The notes under the pieces were generated by a model, which saw only the letters and a list, made by a program, of their open reading frames with translations, was not told the origin of the DNA and searched no databases. This document shows positions 61,700-64,000 of a stretch of DNA of 64,000 nt, one piece after another; position 1 is the first letter of the stretch; each line of letters begins with the position of its first letter. Both the position numbers and the translations under genes were made by a program. The stretch is from Clostridioides difficile (GTDB taxonomy: Bacteria; Bacillota; Clostridia; Peptostreptococcales; Peptostreptococcaceae): contig JABBZI010000020.1 in the NCBI GenBank assembly GCA_012955965.1, positions 1 to 64,000 on the forward strand, written 5' to 3'.

Positions 61700-64000
61700 C
61701 TATTCTACACCTTTATAGTAGTGTCCTGCAACTGTTCCAACTTTATCCAACTGCTTATATAGGTTAGTCGCCTTTTCTCCAAGCTTATAATCATTACTCA
61801 AAACCTCAAGATGGGCTTCGATAACTTTTTTAACCATCTCATTATCTTCCACTGTAAAATCTATTCTAAAAGCATCTATTCCAATTTCATCTAACTCATA
61901 TAGATTATCTAACATACAAGTAACTTTTGAATTGTAAATTGTACTTCTACAGAATACATCTTGTGTTATCCTATAACTTGCATCTGTAAAATCTCTCAAG
62001 GCATAGCTACTTTCCTTACATTTAGCAACTCTCTTATCCTTTTTACAATCCCTAACAACAACTCCCATAGGACAGTATTCTGTAATCATCATAGGAGTAT
62101 ATCCATATATTACTGCTTCAATTTCTACATCTGTATATTTTAAAGTTTGTTTAATTTCATTTAGATTTAATTCTTGTGACAAACAAACTGTACCTGCTCC
62201 CTCATCTTTGAAGTGATTTATACTTTCACTATTAAATGTATTTAAATAGCAATCTATATTTAAATCTTTTCCTTTAAAATATTCCATAGAACCCCAATTA
62301 CCAATTTGAACCTTATTAACTCCTTTTATTTTATCTAATGCTTCAAACTGCTTATACTCTTTATTTCTAATAATTCTTGGTACTGAATATATTAATCTAC
62401 TTTCAGCATTTTCAATACTAGAACTCTTTTCATCAGAAGTACTTATGTTATCTATATTTGAAACCATTGATTCTTTAGAAATACTTGATACCATCTCTAA
62501 GGCTTTTGATAATGTATTTATATCTTCATAATAAATTAAATCCACATTATATTTTAATACCGCTTCTAATTGCTCCAAATTCTTAACTTTAACTCTAACT
62601 TTAGGAACTGTATTAAATTTTTGCTGTTTAGTTACTCTGTTTGGTTGGTATTTTAATCTATTCTTCTTAAACTTTCTATCTTTTATTTTTATTCTTTCTT
62701 CATCCAAAAGCTCAATACAATCTCTTCTCATTTGATTTAACACACTTATAGGCATACTTACACCTTCATCCAAATCAATTTCTATATCTTTTAATGTATA
62801 AGGTGTATTTCCAAGCTTTTGTATTTGTGTCTCTATTTTTTCTTTGCTTAAAGCTACTTTTATAGCTTTTTCAACTAACTTTTCTCCCTCTACAATTGAT
62901 GTATTCCCACAGAAATCACTTATAGAAAGTACTGGTTTTTTACCTAGCTTAATACTTGCCTTTGCTTTTATATTAGTCTTTATTAACTCTTTATCTTGTT
63001 GGAATGTAGCTTGTACTCTATCCATTAATTCACTATCTGATGTCTTAAATATAAGCTGATTTCTCTTTGCTTCTCCAACAAAATCTAGTTCTATTAAATC
63101 TCCTTTATGCGCTATTGTATTTATCTCTCCATCCTTTATTATCCTTCCAATAGTACCTCCACCTAGATTTATTCCATCACCTTTTTTAAGTGTATTTTCT
63201 AACATGACTCTAAGCCTTTTACTTTTTCTATTATAATCTAAAACTTTTCCAACATATAAACCTTGATTATTAGGTCTATTGGAGTTCATTACATCTTTAC
63301 CAACTTCACCTAGTATATATCCTCTTGTAAATTTTCTATTAAATATCGTATACAAATTATTTATTATTTCCTCAGAGATACTTATTTTATTCTTATCTAC
63401 AAATTCATTAATTGCTTCTCTATATCCTGAAACTACAGTAGCTACATATTCAGGCTTTTTCATTCTTCCTTCTATTTTTAAAGATAGTACACCTGCCTCA
63501 ATTATTTTATCTAATTCCTCTATAGTACTTAAATCTCTAGGGCTTAACAAATAGTCTCCATCACTATTTACAACTTCACCTGTATTTATATCTATTAACT
63601 CATATTTTTGTCTACATGGTTGTGCACATCTACCCCTATTTCCAGACCTATTCCCTATCATACTACTCATAAGGCACTGACCTGAGTAACATACACATAA
63701 AGCCCCATGAACAAAGACTTCTATATCCACAGTTGTATTCTCACAAATCCACTTTATCTCATCAACATTTAATTCTCTTGCCAAGACAACTCTATCAAAC
63801 CCAACACTTTGAAGATACTTAACATCTTCTAATGAATGAGCTACCATTTGAGTACTTGCATGTAGTTCAAAATCAGGTAATAGTTTTTTTATAAGTCTTG
63901 CCATTCCTATATCTTGTACTATTAAAGCATCAACATCTATATCATATAAAAATTTTACATACTCTACAAAATCCTCTATTTCGTATTGTTTTATCAATGT
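61700..64000 (-). CDS. U32 family peptidase / RNA-hydroxylase-like protein with DUF3656, N-terminus outside window
   Basis: At least 765 codons are present and the frame is open to the window edge, so the true start lies beyond 64000. The U32 core shows LHASTQMVAHSLEDVKYL, VFVHGALCVCYSGQCLMSS and GRCAQPCRQKYEL, with conserved Cys for an Fe-S cluster; a long C-terminal part includes a DUF3656-like region and a second Cys-bearing segment (MITEYCPMGVVV, CMLDNLYELDEIGIDAFRID). Related U32 proteins (TrhP, RlhA) hydroxylate tRNA or rRNA; collagenase-like annotation is older. RNA modification is my preferred role, inferred from relatives. Confidence 0.85.
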   Translation of the reverse strand, partial: TLIKQYEIEDFVEYVKFLYDIDVDALIVQDIGMARLIKKLLPDFELHASTQMVAHSLEDVKYLQSVGFDRVVLARELNVDEIKWICENTTVDIEVFVHGALCVCYSGQCLMSSMIGNRSGNRGRCAQPCRQKYELIDINTGEVVNSDGDYLLSPRDLSTIEELDKIIEAGVLSLKIEGRMKKPEYVATVVSGYREAINEFVDKNKISISEEIINNLYTIFNRKFTRGYILGEVGKDVMNSNRPNNQGLYVGKVLDYNRKSKRLRVMLENTLKKGDGINLGGGTIGRIIKDGEINTIAHKGDLIELDFVGEAKRNQLIFKTSDSELMDRVQATFQQDKELIKTNIKAKASIKLGKKPVLSISDFCGNTSIVEGEKLVEKAIKVALSKEKIETQIQKLGNTPYTLKDIEIDLDEGVSMPISVLNQMRRDCIELLDEERIKIKDRKFKKNRLKYQPNRVTKQQKFNTVPKVRVKVKNLEQLEAVLKYNVDLIYYEDINTLSKALEMVSSISKESMVSNIDNISTSDEKSSSIENAESRLIYSVPRIIRNKEYKQFEALDKIKGVNKVQIGNWGSMEYFKGKDLNIDCYLNTFNSESINHFKDEGAGTVCLSQELNLNEIKQTLKYTDVEIEAVIYGYTPMMITEYCPMGVVVRDCKKDKRVAKCKESSYALRDFTDASYRITQDVFCRSTIYNSKVTCMLDNLYELDEIGIDAFRIDFTVEDNEMVKKVIEAHLEVLSNDYKLGEKATNLYKQLDKVGTVAGHYYKGVE

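Overview
The window is AT-rich clostridial chromosome. Gene content and order match Clostridioides difficile or a very close Peptostreptococcaceae relative: a divergent two-lobed type IV pilin that I recognise as PilJ, a complete Wood-Ljungdahl (WL) cluster with gcvH and lpdA inside it, hybrid GGDEF/EAL proteins, and a T-box-controlled amino-acid ABC transporter. Almost all genes are on the minus strand, so operons read from high to low coordinates. I see no prophage, insertion sequence, CRISPR array or rRNA.

Layout. 0-5 kb: nitroreductase, pilJ, and an apparent operon of cysteine desulfurase, thiI (tRNA 4-thiouridine) and crcB/fluC (fluoride exporter). 5.1-5.3 kb: a plus-strand promoter and terminator enclosing about 147 nt without an ORF, a candidate small RNA. 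5.4-8.2 kb: polar amino-acid ABC transporter under a T-box leader (specifier probably AGA, arginine) that carries a second antiterminator/terminator unit. 8.5-15.7 kb: UvrD/PcrA-like helicase, then a solute-binding lipoprotein paired with a membrane GGDEF-EAL protein, and a small membrane protein. 15.8-17.6 kb: motAB and tRNA-Ser(GCU). 17.6-20.4 kb: an accessory patch with a gene remnant, about 37-bp tandem repeats, an exported duplicated-domain protein and a DUF4300-like exported protein. 20.4-21.2 kb: hisJ.

21.5-43.7 kb is one co-directional metabolic block. It holds cooS (CO dehydrogenase), cooC, fhs, fchA, folD, metV, metF, lpdA, a second CooC/AcsF ATPase, acsD, acsC, acsE, acsB and gcvH. 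After these come acsV (corrinoid-protein reactivator), two radical SAM proteins that fit the LipS1/LipS2 lipoyl synthase pair, and a LipM-like octanoyltransferase. The block ends with cooT, a DUF3842 gene and a His-rich protein, which I read as a nickel-handling module. So the genes for C1 reduction, acetyl-CoA assembly, H-protein lipoylation and nickel supply for CODH/ACS appear to be laid out consecutively. A lone phosphate acyltransferase (Ptb/Pta family) lies just upstream.

45.7-64 kb is mostly housekeeping: TPR protein, B12-binding radical SAM protein, two convergent unknown genes, argS, a DUF523 gene, mutS2, pepD, a double-SBP GGDEF sensor behind an 18-bp perfect palindrome, ferredoxin-nitroreductase, Nudix and HD proteins, and a U32-family protein cut by the window edge.

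The observations most worth a second look are: the lipoylation genes joined to the WL cluster; the CooT-DUF3842-His-rich operon; FolD lacking the cyclohydrolase Lys and Gln next to a dedicated FchA; the lipoprotein/GGDEF-EAL pair without permeases; the orphan small RNA; and the duplicated T-box antiterminator. Assignments rest on reading the sequence and remembered family features; no searches were run.
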